A stretch of 20,299 nucleotides of DNA from an uncultured Collinsella sp. (GCA_900547765.1 URIA01000043.1:1-20299), one strand, 5' to 3'. Shown: positions 1-7,274, counted from the stretch's first letter. The notes: a model not told the origin generated them from the sequence alone. Numbers and translations are program-made.

Positions 1-105
1 GCGACACTGAAGTAAGTGTCCATCCTCGCAGTATCCGGTTCTCAAGGTGCACGCCTGCGCTGGTTCCCGGTTCCACCGGGCCGCGCGGCAAGGAGATATA
101 TTGCC
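1..105 (-). promoter_or_regulatory. Candidate rRNA operon leader/spacer with boxA-like motif and hairpins (operon off the left edge)
   Basis: Read on the minus strand this stretch has a hairpin GGCAA/TTGCC (87-105), a perfect hairpin CCCGGT-GGA-ACCGGG (66-80), then CACCTTGAGAACCGGATACT (about 31-50), then a hairpin GACACT/AGTGTC (3-20). The 'TTGAGAAC-GGATA-TGCGAG' core resembles the conserved motif of actinobacterial 16S-23S spacers and rRNA leaders, where NusB/S10 boxA antitermination sites lie. No 16S gene lies to its right, so a leader ahead of a minus-strand rRNA operon beyond base 1 is the simplest reading. This is recognition by recalled similarity; the rRNA itself is not visible. Confidence 0.4.
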
Positions 106-234
106 AGACCGGAGGGGCCCCGGGGGCGGGAATCTGGGCGTACACATTTCCTACACATCTTGGAATCCGACTAACGTTTGCCAGCCGTTACCTACCGCTC
201 GCCGAGCATCTCTTTATATAAGGCAGTCTCATGG

Positions 235-1635
235 TTAAAGCGGATACGTCCCCCTAGCTAAAGCACAGCCAGCATCGAGCAACTCATCACGTTCTTCCAC
301 CGAGAACCCCTCGGCGTAGACGCGCACCACTGGTTCGGTCCCGCTAGGACGGACCAGCAGCCACGTGTCATCCTCGAATGCCAAACGCAAGCCATCCATA
401 TGACTAACGTTTTGCGGCACCTTGCCACAAATCGACTTCGGGTTTACGCCCGGCAGCAGGGTTCGTAACGTTTCGGCATCTTCGGCCTCAAGGCGCAAAT
501 CGCGTCGACCGTAACTCGTCTTACCAAAACTGTCCTCGAGTTGGTCGACCAGAACGCCCAAAGGCGCGTCCGTCTTTGCCATAAGCTCACACAGAATCAG
601 ACAGGCGAGGATTCCATCGCGCTCGGGCATATGCGCGGCGATGCCGATACCACCGGCTTCTTCGCCGCCCATGAGGACGCCGCCCTTCTTCATCTCTGCC
701 GCTATATATTTGAAACCGACTGGCTTGACGGTCACGCGGCAGCCAAGCGCCTCGGCAATGCGACGCACGAGCGTCGAGCACGAAAGATTGACGACGACGC
801 GCCCCTCCAAATTACGAAATTGAACCAAGTCGCCCAAAACGAGCGCCATGATCTGATGCGGATGTATATATCTGCCGCGCTCGTCAACCGCGCCGATACG
901 ATCGGCGTCGCCGTCGGTCACCAGGCCAGCGCAAGCTCCGTCCTCGATAACCGTGCGCTCGCAAGCGTCCACCCAAGGCTCAACGGGGTCGGGGCAGATA
1001 TCTTCTTGGTCAGACGCCTGCCCGGCGTGAATCTCGTGCACCTCAACGCCAAGCTCGCGCAGCAAGTCGGCTAGATAGCCCTGGGCTGCGCCGCCCATGG
1101 GATCGACAACCACGCGCAGGTGCGCGTCGCGGATGGCTTCGGCATCGACAAACGATGCCACCGCCTGCATATAGTCAGGAATGATATCCGCGGTGCGATA
1201 TTGCCCCTCGATCCCCATTGGCTCGGGAGCCATGGTCTCTTCGAGCTCTTCGATGACATCCTGGTTGGCGGTCGAGCCGTCACCCATGCGAATCTTGAGG
1301 CACAGATAACCCTGCGGATGATGGGACCCCGTCACCATGAGCGCGCCGCACGCCCCACCGTCATAAGCCGCCGCCCACGTAAGGGCAGGGGTCGGAACAG
1401 GTCGCGAAGCGAGCACGGCGTCCAGCCCGTGCGCTGCTAGCACGCCCGCCGCAAGCTCAGCGAACTCGCTCGCCAGGGGCCGGGTGTCGAACCCTATATA
1501 TACCGTTTTGCCCGGATTGGTCTTTTGCCACAACTCGCCGACGGCATCGGCGATACGGGCAACGTTATCGGCAGTGAAGTCCTCATCGACGCGAGCGCGC
1601 CAACCGTCAGTTCCAAAATGAATTATCGCGCACAC
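235..1635 (-). CDS. Alpha-D-phosphohexomutase (phosphoglucomutase/phosphomannomutase family)
   Basis: Enzyme of the cytosolic phosphohexomutase family, which interconverts hexose 1- and 6-phosphates through a phosphoserine intermediate. All four family signatures are visible: the phosphoserine loop TGSHHPQG (Ser about 104; most members have SHNP), the metal loop DGDADR (about 241-246), the sugar loop GGEEAGG (about 323-329) and the phosphate-binding RPSGTEP (about 429-435). The length of 466 residues is normal. The start is a GTG chosen because GAGG lies nine bases upstream at 1645-1648; an upstream in-frame GTG at 1695 would add 20 residues without family character. The gene is monocistronic: the previous minus-strand gene ends in a terminator at 1759-1789. 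Which sugar is used (glucose, mannose or glucosamine) cannot be told from sequence. Tyr-Ile pairs are repeatedly written TAT-ATA, unusual in this GC-rich context. Confidence 0.88.
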   Translation of the reverse strand: MCAIIHFGTDGWRARVDEDFTADNVARIADAVGELWQKTNPGKTVYIGFDTRPLASEFAELAAGVLAAHGLDAVLASRPVPTPALTWAAAYDGGACGALMVTGSHHPQGYLCLKIRMGDGSTANQDVIEELEETMAPEPMGIEGQYRTADIIPDYMQAVASFVDAEAIRDAHLRVVVDPMGGAAQGYLADLLRELGVEVHEIHAGQASDQEDICPDPVEPWVDACERTVIEDGACAGLVTDGDADRIGAVDERGRYIHPHQIMALVLGDLVQFRNLEGRVVVNLSCSTLVRRIAEALGCRVTVKPVGFKYIAAEMKKGGVLMGGEEAGGIGIAAHMPERDGILACLILCELMAKTDAPLGVLVDQLEDSFGKTSYGRRDLRLEAEDAETLRTLLPGVNPKSICGKVPQNVSHMDGLRLAFEDDTWLLVRPSGTEPVVRVYAEGFSVEERDELLDAGCALARGTYPL

Positions 1636-1713
1636 GCGCAGACACCTCACAGTGTTTGGATCATGGTACGCGTGAGGTATACCCGCAACACGCACTCAGC
1701 AACCTGCCGGCAC

Positions 1714-1740
1714 CAGCATTCACCATTTGGGCAAATGCTG
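1714..1740. promoter_or_regulatory. Operator-like nested palindromes upstream of the phosphohexomutase gene
   Basis: CATTTG-GG-CAAATG (1724-1737) is a perfect 6-bp inverted repeat, nested inside a second one, CAGCATT (1714-1720) with AATGCTG (1734-1740). It lies about 80 bases upstream of the GTG start, after the terminator of the preceding gene, where a promoter is expected. Short symmetric arms with a two-base centre suit a dimeric repressor. The regulator is unknown. Confidence 0.3.
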
Positions 1741-1758
1741 CCGAGGACATGCAAGCAA

Positions 1759-1789
1759 TAAAAAAAACCGCCCCGTATGGAGCGGTTTT
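1759..1789 (-). terminator. Rho-independent terminator after the homocysteine methyltransferase gene
   Basis: On the minus strand AAAACCGC-TCC, a short loop, then GGGGCGGTTTT forms a stem, followed by a run of eight T. It begins six bases after the TAA stop of the methyltransferase. Its AAAACCGCCCCGT arm recurs in the terminator at 4514. Confidence 0.9.
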
Positions 1790-1794
1790 GCCCT

Positions 1795-2688
1795 TTATAT
1801 ATCGAGCGCCTCGGCCATCGCTGCCGTAGTGATTGCCGTGGTTCCACAGCAACTGCCCACCATTGCGGCGCCGGCATGTCTCCATTCGATGCATGCGCGC
1901 GCGAAAGCTTCGGGATTCTCGTGCCATACGGGGCCATCCTGAGTCTGGACCGGATCGCCTACGTTGGGACGCACCGTAACGGGAGTAGTCGCCGATGCAA
2001 CCATCCTGGGCACCGCCGCATTCGCGGCCGCAAGCGAACAGCAATTAACACCAACCGAGTTTGCGCCGTGTTTTTCGGCGTACAAAACGGCTGCCTCGAT
2101 GTTGAGGCCATCGCCCAGCAGGTCGCCTTTATCGTCAACGACAAAACTCACCAGAACAGGCATGCCGTCGGCGGCATCTCGGGCGCCGGCAAGCATGGGC
2201 TGCAGATTACGGATAGACGTCACCGTCTCGATCAGCAGACCGTCAACACCAGCATTGAGCAAGGCGTGCGCCTGTTCGCGCGCAATGCCGCGGATTTCAC
2301 GATACTCGACAGAGTCCTCGGCAAACCACTCAATACCGATCGGGCCCATCGAGCCCAGCAGCAGCTGAGGGTGCGCCTGGCGGGCATCGTCGACGGCCCC
2401 GCGATTGACCTCCGCCACGGACGGCGCAATCTGGTCGTGTTTGAGGGCATAGCTCGATGCCTGAAAGGTGTTGGTAATGAGCACCTGCGCGCCGGCGGCG
2501 ACATACAAGCGATGGATACGAGAAACGGTCTGCGGCTCTGCCAGATTCCAAAACGCCGGTGGAATGTCGGCGGCATCGTACTCACTCAACAAAACACTGC
2601 CCATGGGGCCCTGCGCCAACAAGGTCTCGCTCGACAAGCGGCGCGTAAGTTCCTCGGCACCAAAGCGGTTGTAATAACTCGTATCCAT
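1795..2688 (-). CDS. mmuM: Zinc-dependent homocysteine S-methyltransferase family protein
   Basis: Predicted to transfer a methyl group (from S-methylmethionine, AdoMet or a betaine-type donor) to homocysteine, making methionine in the cytosol. The 297-residue protein is one TIM-barrel domain of the MmuM/BHMT type. It opens with the family motif LLAQGPMGS (about 23-31), has ITNTFQAS (about 71-78), and keeps the three zinc-ligand cysteines: one in GVNCC (216/217) and the pair in GSCCGT (280-281). The ATG is preceded by GAGGA and GGGA, which overlap the stop of the upstream regulator gene 10 bases away, so the two genes are transcribed and probably translated together. No S-methylmethionine permease is adjacent, so the methyl donor and the symbol are tentative. 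The last codons and stop read GATATATAA. Confidence 0.8.
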   Translation of the reverse strand: MDTSYYNRFGAEELTRRLSSETLLAQGPMGSVLLSEYDAADIPPAFWNLAEPQTVSRIHRLYVAAGAQVLITNTFQASSYALKHDQIAPSVAEVNRGAVDDARQAHPQLLLGSMGPIGIEWFAEDSVEYREIRGIAREQAHALLNAGVDGLLIETVTSIRNLQPMLAGARDAADGMPVLVSFVVDDKGDLLGDGLNIEAAVLYAEKHGANSVGVNCCSLAAANAAVPRMVASATTPVTVRPNVGDPVQTQDGPVWHENPEAFARACIEWRHAGAAMVGSCCGTTAITTAAMAEALDI

Positions 2689-2698
2689 ATATATCCCG

Positions 2699-3121
2699 CT
2701 ATTCCTCGACGCTGATTCCCTGCTTTTCGAGATAGGCGAGCCAGCGGCTCATCGTGTCCTCGGATAGCGCATGCTCCATCATGCAGGCCTCGGAATCGGC
2801 TCGCTCAAATTCGACACCGAGCTCCTGAACCAAAAACGTGCGGATGAGGCGATGACGGTACCAGATAGCCGTGCCAACCTCGCGGCCGCGATCGGTCAGG
2901 ATTACCTTACCGTAGTGCGATTGCTCGACAAGCTCGGATGCCTTGAGCGCCGAAACCGCTTTATTGACCGATGCCTTGGAGACGCCAAGGCGCTGCGCGA
3001 TGTCGACCGATCGCACGCCGTTGGTTTCCCCCTCTTCGCTTTCAATGCGAACCATGCACTCCAAGTAGTCTTCGTTCGCCACCGTCAGATGTAGTTCGCG
3101 CGAGCTATTTGTCGTATCCAT
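2699..3121 (-). CDS. DtxR/MntR-family metal-dependent transcriptional regulator
   Basis: A 140-residue regulator of the DtxR/MntR family: an N-terminal winged helix-turn-helix (SVDIAQRLGVSKASVNKAV, about 38-56) and a C-terminal metal-binding/dimerisation helix. It lacks the SH3-like third domain, as MntR does. Metal residues look mixed. EDYLE (17-21) matches the MntR Asp-x-x-Glu pair, YRH (88-90) supplies the histidine, and C-M-M-E-H (113-117) matches the Cys-x-x-Glu-His of iron-type DtxR/IdeR rather than MntR's Glu. The ATG at 3121 is preferred over one 21 bases upstream because GGAAG lies five bases before it. A TAGAAT -10-like box (3153-3158) and a 20-bp palindrome lie upstream. It is first in an operon with the methyltransferase and divergent from pepT. 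The metal is undetermined. Confidence 0.85.
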   Translation of the reverse strand: MDTTNSSRELHLTVANEDYLECMVRIESEEGETNGVRSVDIAQRLGVSKASVNKAVSALKASELVEQSHYGKVILTDRGREVGTAIWYRHRLIRTFLVQELGVEFERADSEACMMEHALSEDTMSRWLAYLEKQGISVEE

Positions 3122-3152
3122 GATCTTCCGTCCCTTCTGCATTCAATGGCTG

Positions 3153-3203
3153 ATTCTACCCCATCCAAGCGTCGCGGTATGCCGTGGCATACCGTGCTAG
3201 AGT
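3153..3203. promoter_or_regulatory. Divergent promoter region of the metalloregulator and pepT with a 20-bp operator palindrome
   Basis: CGGTATGCCGTGGCATACCG (3175-3194) is a perfect inverted repeat with 9-bp arms and a 2-bp centre. To the left, the minus strand has TAGAAT (3153-3158); to the right, the plus strand has an extended -10, TGC-TAGAGT (3198-3203). The palindrome fills the -35 position of both, and neither -35 resembles TTGACA. A regulator bound here could switch both operons; the DtxR/MntR-type protein encoded next door is the obvious candidate. Confidence 0.6.
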
Positions 3204-3241
3204 TCTTGTTGCACACGACGACCAAGATTGGAGCGGTCTTT

Positions 3242-4489
3242 ATGGAAAACACCACCACGAGCCCCGATGTCCTCGAGCGCTTTTTGCGCTACGTCCAGAT
3301 CAACACGCAGTCCGAGGATGCAAACTGCGACCAGGTACCCTCGAGCGCCGTTCAGTTTGACCTTGCCAACGTGCTGGCTGAAGAGCTGCGCGAGCTTGGT
3401 GCGGAAGATGCCCACGTGACCGAGCACGCCTATGTCTGCGCGCATATCCCCGCAAGTGCGGGCGCTGAGGACAAGCCCGCCCTGGGCCTGATTGCCCATC
3501 TCGACACCACCGAAGTTGCACCGGGCGCCGGCGTGAAGCCGCACATCGTACACTACGAAGGCGGCGACCTGGTCTGCGGCACGGTTGACGGTAAGCCCGT
3601 TGCCATGAGTACCGCCAAGCTTCACGCCCTGAACGACCTCGCGGGTGAGGACCTAGTCTGCAGCGATGGCACCACGCTGCTGGGCGCGGACGACAAGGCA
3701 GGCGTCGCCGAGATCATGTCACTTGTCGCGCGTATCGCTCAGGACCCCTCTCTGCCCCATCCCGCACTCGGCATTTGCTTCTGCCCTGACGAGGAGATCG
3801 GCCACGGAGCCGAGCTGTTGGATATCGATACCTTTGGCTGCAAGTACGCCTACACGGTCGACGGCGGCCCCATCGGCGAACTGGAGTGGGAGTGCTTTAA
3901 CGCCGCCGAGGCGACCGTCCGCTTTGAGGGCCAGTCCATCCACCCGGGCGACGCTAAGGGCCGTATGGTCAACGCAGGCAATCTGTTCTGCGACTTCAAC
4001 GCGTTGCTCCCCTACGTACAGCGCCCGGAGTATACGGAAGGCTACGAGGGCTTTTATCACCTTGAGGGTGTATCTGCGACCGTCGATCACGCCACAGCGC
4101 GCTATATCGTCCGCGACCATGACGCCGCCAAGTTCCAGCAGAAACTCGACCTTATTGATGCCGCTGCCTCGATGCTCAACCAGCGTCTGGGTGAGGAGCG
4201 CGTGACGGTCGAGATTAAGCAGCAGTATCGAAATATGGCCGAGATCGTTCGTGACTATCCCGAGCTTATTGATGTTGCCAAGGAAGCCTACCTTGCCTGC
4301 GGCGTTGAGCCCCAAGTGCTGCCAATTCGTGGCGGCACCGACGGCGCCCAGCTGTCGTTCCGCGGTCTGCCCTGCCCCAACCTTTCCACCGGCGGCTATT
4401 GCTACCACGGCGTCAACGAGTTCGTCCCGGTCAGTTCGCTCGTCAAGATGACCGACGTCCTGCAGGAGCTCATCGCCCGCTTTGCATAG
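3242..4489 (+). CDS. pepT: Peptidase T (tripeptide aminopeptidase, M20B)
   Basis: Cytosolic zinc aminopeptidase that removes the N-terminal residue of tripeptides. The protein has 415 residues, the usual PepT length. The two-metal site is visible: HLDTTE (His86, Asp88), LGADDKAG with the bridging Asp150, the catalytic Glu pair in CPDEEIGHG (184-185), the VDGGPIGELE block (Asp207) and a late YHGVNEF histidine. GQSIHPGDAKGRMVNA is the typical lid/dimerisation segment. The start was set at the ATG preceded by GGAGCGG, eight bases upstream; a longer reading from 3146 would run back through the operator palindrome. It is alone on the plus strand, divergent from the metalloregulator, and ends in a strong terminator at 4514. 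A zinc peptidase opposite a metal regulator may not be accidental, but shared control is inference. Confidence 0.95.
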   Translation: MENTTTSPDVLERFLRYVQINTQSEDANCDQVPSSAVQFDLANVLAEELRELGAEDAHVTEHAYVCAHIPASAGAEDKPALGLIAHLDTTEVAPGAGVKPHIVHYEGGDLVCGTVDGKPVAMSTAKLHALNDLAGEDLVCSDGTTLLGADDKAGVAEIMSLVARIAQDPSLPHPALGICFCPDEEIGHGAELLDIDTFGCKYAYTVDGGPIGELEWECFNAAEATVRFEGQSIHPGDAKGRMVNAGNLFCDFNALLPYVQRPEYTEGYEGFYHLEGVSATVDHATARYIVRDHDAAKFQQKLDLIDAAASMLNQRLGEERVTVEIKQQYRNMAEIVRDYPELIDVAKEAYLACGVEPQVLPIRGGTDGAQLSFRGLPCPNLSTGGYCYHGVNEFVPVSSLVKMTDVLQELIARFA

Positions 4490-4513
4490 GGAACTCGAAC
4501 AATCTAGGTAAGC

Positions 4514-4554
4514 AAAACCGCCCCGTCCTCAAAACCGAGAACGGGGCGGTTTTT
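4514..4554. terminator. Strong bidirectional rho-independent terminator after pepT
   Basis: AAAACCGCCCCGT (4514-4526) pairs perfectly with ACGGGGCGGTTTT (4541-4553) around a 14-base loop, followed by another T. The A-rich left flank gives a T-run on the other strand too. It sits 24 bases after the pepT stop. Confidence 0.92.
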
Positions 4555-4597
4555 GGTGCAAGGGGAGTAGTCAGCACCGCATGTTGAGCCAACGTCA

Positions 4598-4706
4598 GCG
4601 AGCGACGTCCAAGGCGAACAAGTTGGCATGAAAAAGGCAGGGCATTGACCTTCTGGTCATGCCCTGCCTTTTGAATGACAAATTGTCGCCTTGGGCGGCG
4701 CGCAGC
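4598..4706. repeat. Long imperfect inverted repeat containing a terminator-like hairpin
   Basis: The centre (4631-4672) is AAAAGGCAGGGCAT-TGACC-TTCT-GGTC-ATGCCCTGCCTTTT, a strong stem with T-runs on both sides, usable as a terminator for the LCP gene on the minus strand. The pairing continues outward: CCAAGGCGA (4609-4617) matches TCGCCTTGG (4686-4694), most bases between also pair, and weaker GC-rich complementarity reaches about 4598 and 4706. An ordinary terminator needs only the central ~42 bases, so the long arms are unusual. Confidence 0.75.
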
Positions 4707-4714
4707 GTCGAGCC

Positions 4715-4742
4715 GTTACGGCGTTTGGTAAAACGCCGTAAC
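4715..4742. repeat. Perfect 12-bp hairpin directly after the LCP stop codon
   Basis: GTTACGGCGTTT (4715-4726) pairs perfectly with AAACGCCGTAAC (4731-4742) around a four-base loop. It abuts the TAA stop of the LCP gene and has no T-run on either strand, so it is more likely an mRNA 3'-end stabiliser or protein site than a terminator. Confidence 0.7.
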
Positions 4743-5978
4743 TTAGTAATTGGCTTCGTAGCCGTTGCCGTCGCCGGTGGGCTCTTCGTAGTAGTCCGAA
4801 TCGCTCGAATCGCTTGAGTCATCGGAATCGTCAGAGCTGACCGATGAGGTTGCGGTACCGTTTGCGTAGTCGTCAGACGTGTTGTTGTTCAGGTCGCCGA
4901 TCGTAGAGCTCGAACCGTCGGAAAGACCCATGGTGTTGGGACCCTTGGGATCCTTGCCGGCGTCGACGCGCTCCATCATTTCCTTGAGCTCGTCCTCGTA
5001 GACAAAGACGTAGCTCACACCGTCGATCATGGTGCTGTCGTCGGCGTACGAGGGCAGGTTGGCCGAGTAGATACCGTCGACATCCATACCGCGCATGGCA
5101 TTGACCGTAGCCACGATATCCTGAACGCTCATATCGGTTACGAGCATATCAGACAGCGAATTAACCAGGCCAAAGATCTTCGTGGCATCGAAGTTATTGA
5201 GAATCTGGTTGGCAAGGGCGCCAAGCACCTGACGCTGGTGGCGCATGCGCGTGTAATCGCCGTCGGCATAGGTGTAGCGGCAGCGGGCATAGGTAAGGGC
5301 GGTGGCACCGTCCATATGCTGCTGGCCAGCGGTAATCTTAATATCCAGGTGCTCGGGGTCGTCAACATCATCGGTTGCGTTAATGTCGATACCGCCAACC
5401 GAATCAATCAGCGCCTGCATTCCGTCGAAGCTGACCTCGGCATAGTGGGAAATCTGAACACCGCACAGCTCGTTGACCGCCTCGACCATGGCCTCGGCGC
5501 CGCCAACGGTATGGCAGGCGTTGATCTTCATGGTCTCGCCCTTGTACTCGACCTTGGTGTCGCGCGGAACGGAAATGAGCGTCGCCTGCTTTTGCGTGGG
5601 GTCGATGCGTGCCAGGATAATCGAGTCGGCACGGTACGTATCCTCGCCCGGACGGCCGTCGGTGCCAAGAAGCAGCACGTAGAACGGATCCTTTGCCTCA
5701 TCGGTGTCAACCAGAACCCGACGCAGATTGTCGGTAATGACATTAGAATCGCCGAGCTTGCCCATAATGGTGGCAAACCACAGGCCGGCAGCGGTAGTGG
5801 CACTCAGCAGCACGCCAAGCACGACAATGAGCGCGACGTGACGAATCGTGTGGCTACGACGACGTTGACGAGCGCGCTCGGAATAGCGAGCCACGTTATC
5901 GCGACTGTAGATCTTGGCCTGCGCACCAGTTGAGGGTCTTCGGGCGGTGGTATCCGCGAGGGGCTTTTTATTAAACAT
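4743..5978 (-). CDS. LytR-CpsA-Psr (LCP) family cell-wall glycopolymer ligase
   Basis: LCP proteins attach undecaprenyl-linked glycopolymers to peptidoglycan at the outer membrane face. The 411-residue protein has a basic cytoplasmic N-terminus (about 1-45, several Arg runs), one membrane segment (about 46-70), and an LCP domain (about 97-300). Expected substrate-binding motifs are present: LLLGTDGRPG (103-111), YRADSIILARID (115-126), SVPRDT (136-141) and RMRHQRQVLGAL (244-255). After about residue 350 comes a Ser/Asp/Asn-rich, highly acidic tail that is probably disordered and extracellular. The ATG is preferred over an upstream TTG because CAGG precedes it at suitable spacing. It follows murA by 12 bases, so the two cell-wall genes form one operon. 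The specific glycopolymer is unknown. Confidence 0.9.
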   Translation of the reverse strand: MFNKKPLADTTARRPSTGAQAKIYSRDNVARYSERARQRRRSHTIRHVALIVVLGVLLSATTAAGLWFATIMGKLGDSNVITDNLRRVLVDTDEAKDPFYVLLLGTDGRPGEDTYRADSIILARIDPTQKQATLISVPRDTKVEYKGETMKINACHTVGGAEAMVEAVNELCGVQISHYAEVSFDGMQALIDSVGGIDINATDDVDDPEHLDIKITAGQQHMDGATALTYARCRYTYADGDYTRMRHQRQVLGALANQILNNFDATKIFGLVNSLSDMLVTDMSVQDIVATVNAMRGMDVDGIYSANLPSYADDSTMIDGVSYVFVYEDELKEMMERVDAGKDPKGPNTMGLSDGSSSTIGDLNNNTSDDYANGTATSSVSSDDSDDSSDSSDSDYYEEPTGDGNGYEANY

Positions 5979-5990
5979 AGGCAACCTGTA

Positions 5991-7274
5991 TTAGTAGATG
6001 ACGGGATCGGGGACGGTAGCATGCTCGACATGCGCGCCGAGCGCCCGCAGCTTTTCGACAAACTGCTCGTAGCCGCGCTTGATGTGATGAATAGCCGAAA
6101 CCTCGGTCGTCCCGTCGGCGATCAAGCCCGCTACGACGAGGGCCGCTCCGCCACGCAGATCGGGCGAGGTAACCTGTGCACCCGAGAAGCCCTTGACGCC
6201 ATGAATCATGGCATGATGGCTCTCGATACGAATGTCGGCACCCATGCGCACCAGCTCAGAGGCAAACATAAAGCGATTCTCGAAGATGTTCTCGGTGATA
6301 ACGGAGCTACCGTCGGCAAGGGCGGAGAGTACCATAATCTGCGCCTGCATGTCCGTCGGGAAGCCGGGGAACGGAAGCGTCTGGATGTCGACCGGCTTGA
6401 TGCGCTCGGCGCGATTCACGTGAACGCCGTCGTCGGTACGCTCGCAATCGATACCCATGAGCTCCATCTTCTTGAGCACCATGCCCAAGTGAATGGGGCA
6501 AAAGCCCGTGACATCGACACCGCGATCGTCGGCCATCAACGCACCGGCAACGATAAAGGTACCGGCCTCGATGCGGTCGCCCACTACGCGATGGGTAACA
6601 GGATGCAGCTCTTCCACGCCCTCGATGGTCACGACAGGCGTACCGGCGCCAACAATCTTGGCGCCCATCTCGTTGAGCATGTTGGCGAGATCGACGATCT
6701 CGGGCTCGCGGGCGGCATTGTCGATAACCGTGGTGCCCTGCGCGCGCACGGATGCCATAATGAGGTTCTCGGTCGCACCGACACTGGCAAACTCGAGCGT
6801 GACGGTGGTACCGCGCAGGCCCTGAGGCGCGTTGGCGTTGATGTAGCCGTGGGCGGTGTCGAACTCAACACCCAGGGCCTCGAGACCAAGAATGTGCATA
6901 TCGATCTTGCGAGCACCCAGGTTGCAGCCGCCCGGCATGGCGATCTTGGCGCGATGGAAGCGGCCCAGCAGGGGTCCCATGACGGCGGTGGAAGCGCGCA
7001 TCTTGGCAACGAGCTCGTAGGGGGCCTCCCATGAATCGACCTGAGAGGTATCAATCTCGAGCGTGTGCTCGTCGAGAACATCGATCGTAGCGCCCATGCC
7101 CTTGAGCACCTTGCCCATCACGTGGACATCGGAAATATCGGGCACGTTCTGCAGCGTCGTCTTGCCCGGCGCCAGAAGCGTTGCCGCCATGAGTTTGAGC
7201 GCGGAGTTCTTGGCGCCCGAGACGGGCACGGAGCCTCCGATGGCGTGGCCACCCTCAACGCGGATAATATCCAA
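5991..7274 (-). CDS. murA: UDP-N-acetylglucosamine 1-carboxyvinyltransferase
   Basis: Catalyses the first committed step of peptidoglycan synthesis, transferring enolpyruvate from PEP to UDP-GlcNAc in the cytosol. At 427 residues it has full family length. The substrate-binding pair Lys22-Asn23 lies in SGAKNSALK, the catalytic and fosfomycin-reactive Cys117 in MPGGCNLGARKID, and the conserved Asp in FPGFPTDMQAQ. Translation starts at TTG; AAAGGG lies six bases before it and no better start is in frame. The TTG is only 13 bases from the T-run of a hairpin (7288-7326), so no complete promoter fits between them. Transcription must come through that hairpin from the atp operon or a promoter near the atpC end. 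murA after the atp operon is also known in Bacillus-type genomes. Confidence 0.97.
   Translation of the reverse strand: MDIIRVEGGHAIGGSVPVSGAKNSALKLMAATLLAPGKTTLQNVPDISDVHVMGKVLKGMGATIDVLDEHTLEIDTSQVDSWEAPYELVAKMRASTAVMGPLLGRFHRAKIAMPGGCNLGARKIDMHILGLEALGVEFDTAHGYINANAPQGLRGTTVTLEFASVGATENLIMASVRAQGTTVIDNAAREPEIVDLANMLNEMGAKIVGAGTPVVTIEGVEELHPVTHRVVGDRIEAGTFIVAGALMADDRGVDVTGFCPIHLGMVLKKMELMGIDCERTDDGVHVNRAERIKPVDIQTLPFPGFPTDMQAQIMVLSALADGSSVITENIFENRFMFASELVRMGADIRIESHHAMIHGVKGFSGAQVTSPDLRGGAALVVAGLIADGTTEVSAIHHIKRGYEQFVEKLRALGAHVEHATVPDPVIY

Noticed and set aside
47..238. 63-codon plus-strand frame at the left edge
   Set aside because: Runs through the hairpins of the rRNA-leader-like segment, has no ribosome-binding site and composition is not protein-like.
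541..1074. Plus-strand open frame of 177 codons inside the phosphohexomutase gene
   Set aside because: Antisense to a gene with all catalytic motifs intact.
3146..3241. N-terminal extension of PepT by 32 residues
   Set aside because: It would translate the operator palindrome and promoter region; the ATG at 3242 has a good ribosome-binding site and gives the family length.
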